From: Microthrixaceae bacterium
GTDB taxonomy: Bacteria; Actinomycetota; Acidimicrobiia; Acidimicrobiales; Microtrichaceae
Assembly: GCA_023957995.1 (NCBI GenBank)
Contig: JAMLGK010000001.1
Location: 350,001-414,000 of the forward strand
Direction of reading: 5' to 3'
Length of the DNA: 64,000 nucleotides
Positions within the stretch are counted from its first letter, which is position 1, and each line of letters begins with the position of its first letter. The position numbers and the translations under genes are program-made. The notes beneath the pieces were generated by a model. It saw only the letters and a program-made list of their open reading frames with translations, was not told where the DNA came from and made no database searches. Shown here piece after piece: positions 63,567 through 64,000 of this stretch.

Positions 63567-63947
63567 TCAGCCGCGACGTGTGCTGCGGCCGCCGAGGCGC
63601 CGCGCGGCACGTCGGGTGCCCTCGGCCAGCGCGGCACCCTTGATCACCGGCGTGGTGATGGCGCGATAGGTCGCCCCGGTGGTGCCGTCGACGCGCTCCG
63701 CTATTCCGGTGGACAGGTCCAGGAGGTGCTCCACCCGGTCCACCTCACCGGCGGCCCGCACCGCGGAATCGGCCAATTCTGCGACCAGCGGCTCCGCAGC
63801 AGCCCGGAAGGACTCAGATGCAGCCTCGAGCTCCACCGCGGCATCTCGCAGTCGGGTCGCGGCTGCGAAGAAGGCCACGCAACCGCCGGCGAGCGCGATC
63901 GCGCCCAGCACAGCTGCTGCCACCGCCACTACCTCGATCGCGGTCAT
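63567..63947 (-). CDS. small membrane protein of the alaS gene group
   Basis: 126 aa, ATG at 63945-63947. One N-terminal membrane helix (about residues 5-30), then a helical region rich in Ala/Glu (LRDAAVELEAASESFRAA), as in DUF948-type proteins, and a basic tail. It converges on the TIGR04338-like gene six bases away. Function unknown. Confidence 0.75.
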   Translation of the reverse strand: MTAIEVVAVAAAVLGAIALAGGCVAFFAAATRLRDAAVELEAASESFRAAAEPLVAELADSAVRAAGEVDRVEHLLDLSTGIAERVDGTTGATYRAITTPVIKGAALAEGTRRAARRLGGRSTRRG

Positions 63948-64000
63948 TGGTCCCGTTCTCCCTCGTGCTCTGGTTCACCGGCGTGCGTGCCGTACCCCAT
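63944..64000 (-). CDS. 3' end of an upstream gene (cut by window edge)
   Basis: A minus-strand frame enters from the right edge, shows MGYGTHAGEPEHEGERDQ and stops at TGA 63944-63946, overlapping the ATG of the preceding entry as ATGA. That overlap is the usual coupling form in this window. Too short to identify. Confidence 0.35.
   Translation of the reverse strand: MGYGTHAGEPEHEGERDQ

Overview
This is about 64 kb of a high-GC Gram-positive chromosome. It carries housekeeping genes in an order typical of Actinobacteria: an arg cluster, pheST, infC-rpmI-rplT, rib genes, and a long run alaS-ruvX-mltG-aro-efp-nusB-pyr-mihF-gmk-rpoZ-coaBC-metK-priA-def-fmt-rsmB. An mIHF-type protein between pyrF and gmk, a PriA without Walker A, and a bifunctional PyrR with an RNA operator all fit Actinobacteria. 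DUF4388, DUF2786 and TIGR04338-like proteins and the gene order would suit a deep lineage such as Acidimicrobiia, but the class is an inference. I saw no phage, insertion sequence, CRISPR array, rRNA or tRNA.

Layout. 1-4 kb: the 5' part of tyrS (minus strand) and a divergent class A penicillin-binding protein with PASTA domains. 4-11 kb: minus-strand argC-argB-argD-argR-argG-argH plus a NUDIX gene, without argJ or argF, headed by a putative ArgR operator and a likely leaderless promoter. 11-15 kb: two related polytopic membrane proteins flanking a lipoprotein of unknown function, the most accessory-looking part of the window. 15-21 kb: pheS-pheT, a hypothetical gene, then infC-rpmI-rplT-SpoU methyltransferase. 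infC appears to start at AUA and the methyltransferase at CUG. 21-25 kb: DUF1844-like gene, cold-shock protein, hisG, a hydrolase and a second SpoU-family methyltransferase.

25-36 kb: ribD-ribE-ribBA-ribH make FMN/FAD precursor; moaB, rsmB, fmt and def serve molybdopterin, 16S rRNA and N-terminal formyl-Met metabolism; then an RsmC-like methyltransferase, an APH-family kinase and a helicase-dead-looking PriA. 35-50 kb: metK, coaBC, rpoZ, gmk, mihF, then the de novo pyrimidine genes (pyrF, pyrD, carB, carA, pyrC, pyrB, pyrR), with an opposite-strand DUF2505 gene between carA and carB. A near-perfect PyrR RNA-binding loop lies just upstream of pyrR. 49-61 kb: nusB, efp, an aminopeptidase, the shikimate genes aroQ, aroB, aroK and aroE (no aroC; a DUF4388 protein and a PH-like protein sit between aroE and aroK), mltG, ruvX and alaS. 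61-64 kb: a small plus-strand group (MscS channel, DUF2786, TIGR04338-like metalloprotein) set among minus-strand genes of the alaS group.

Many minus-strand genes are joined by 4-base stop/start overlaps (ATGA, GTGA, and in one case CTGA) or TGATG junctions, so translational coupling looks common. No computation was run; family assignments rest on motifs read by eye.
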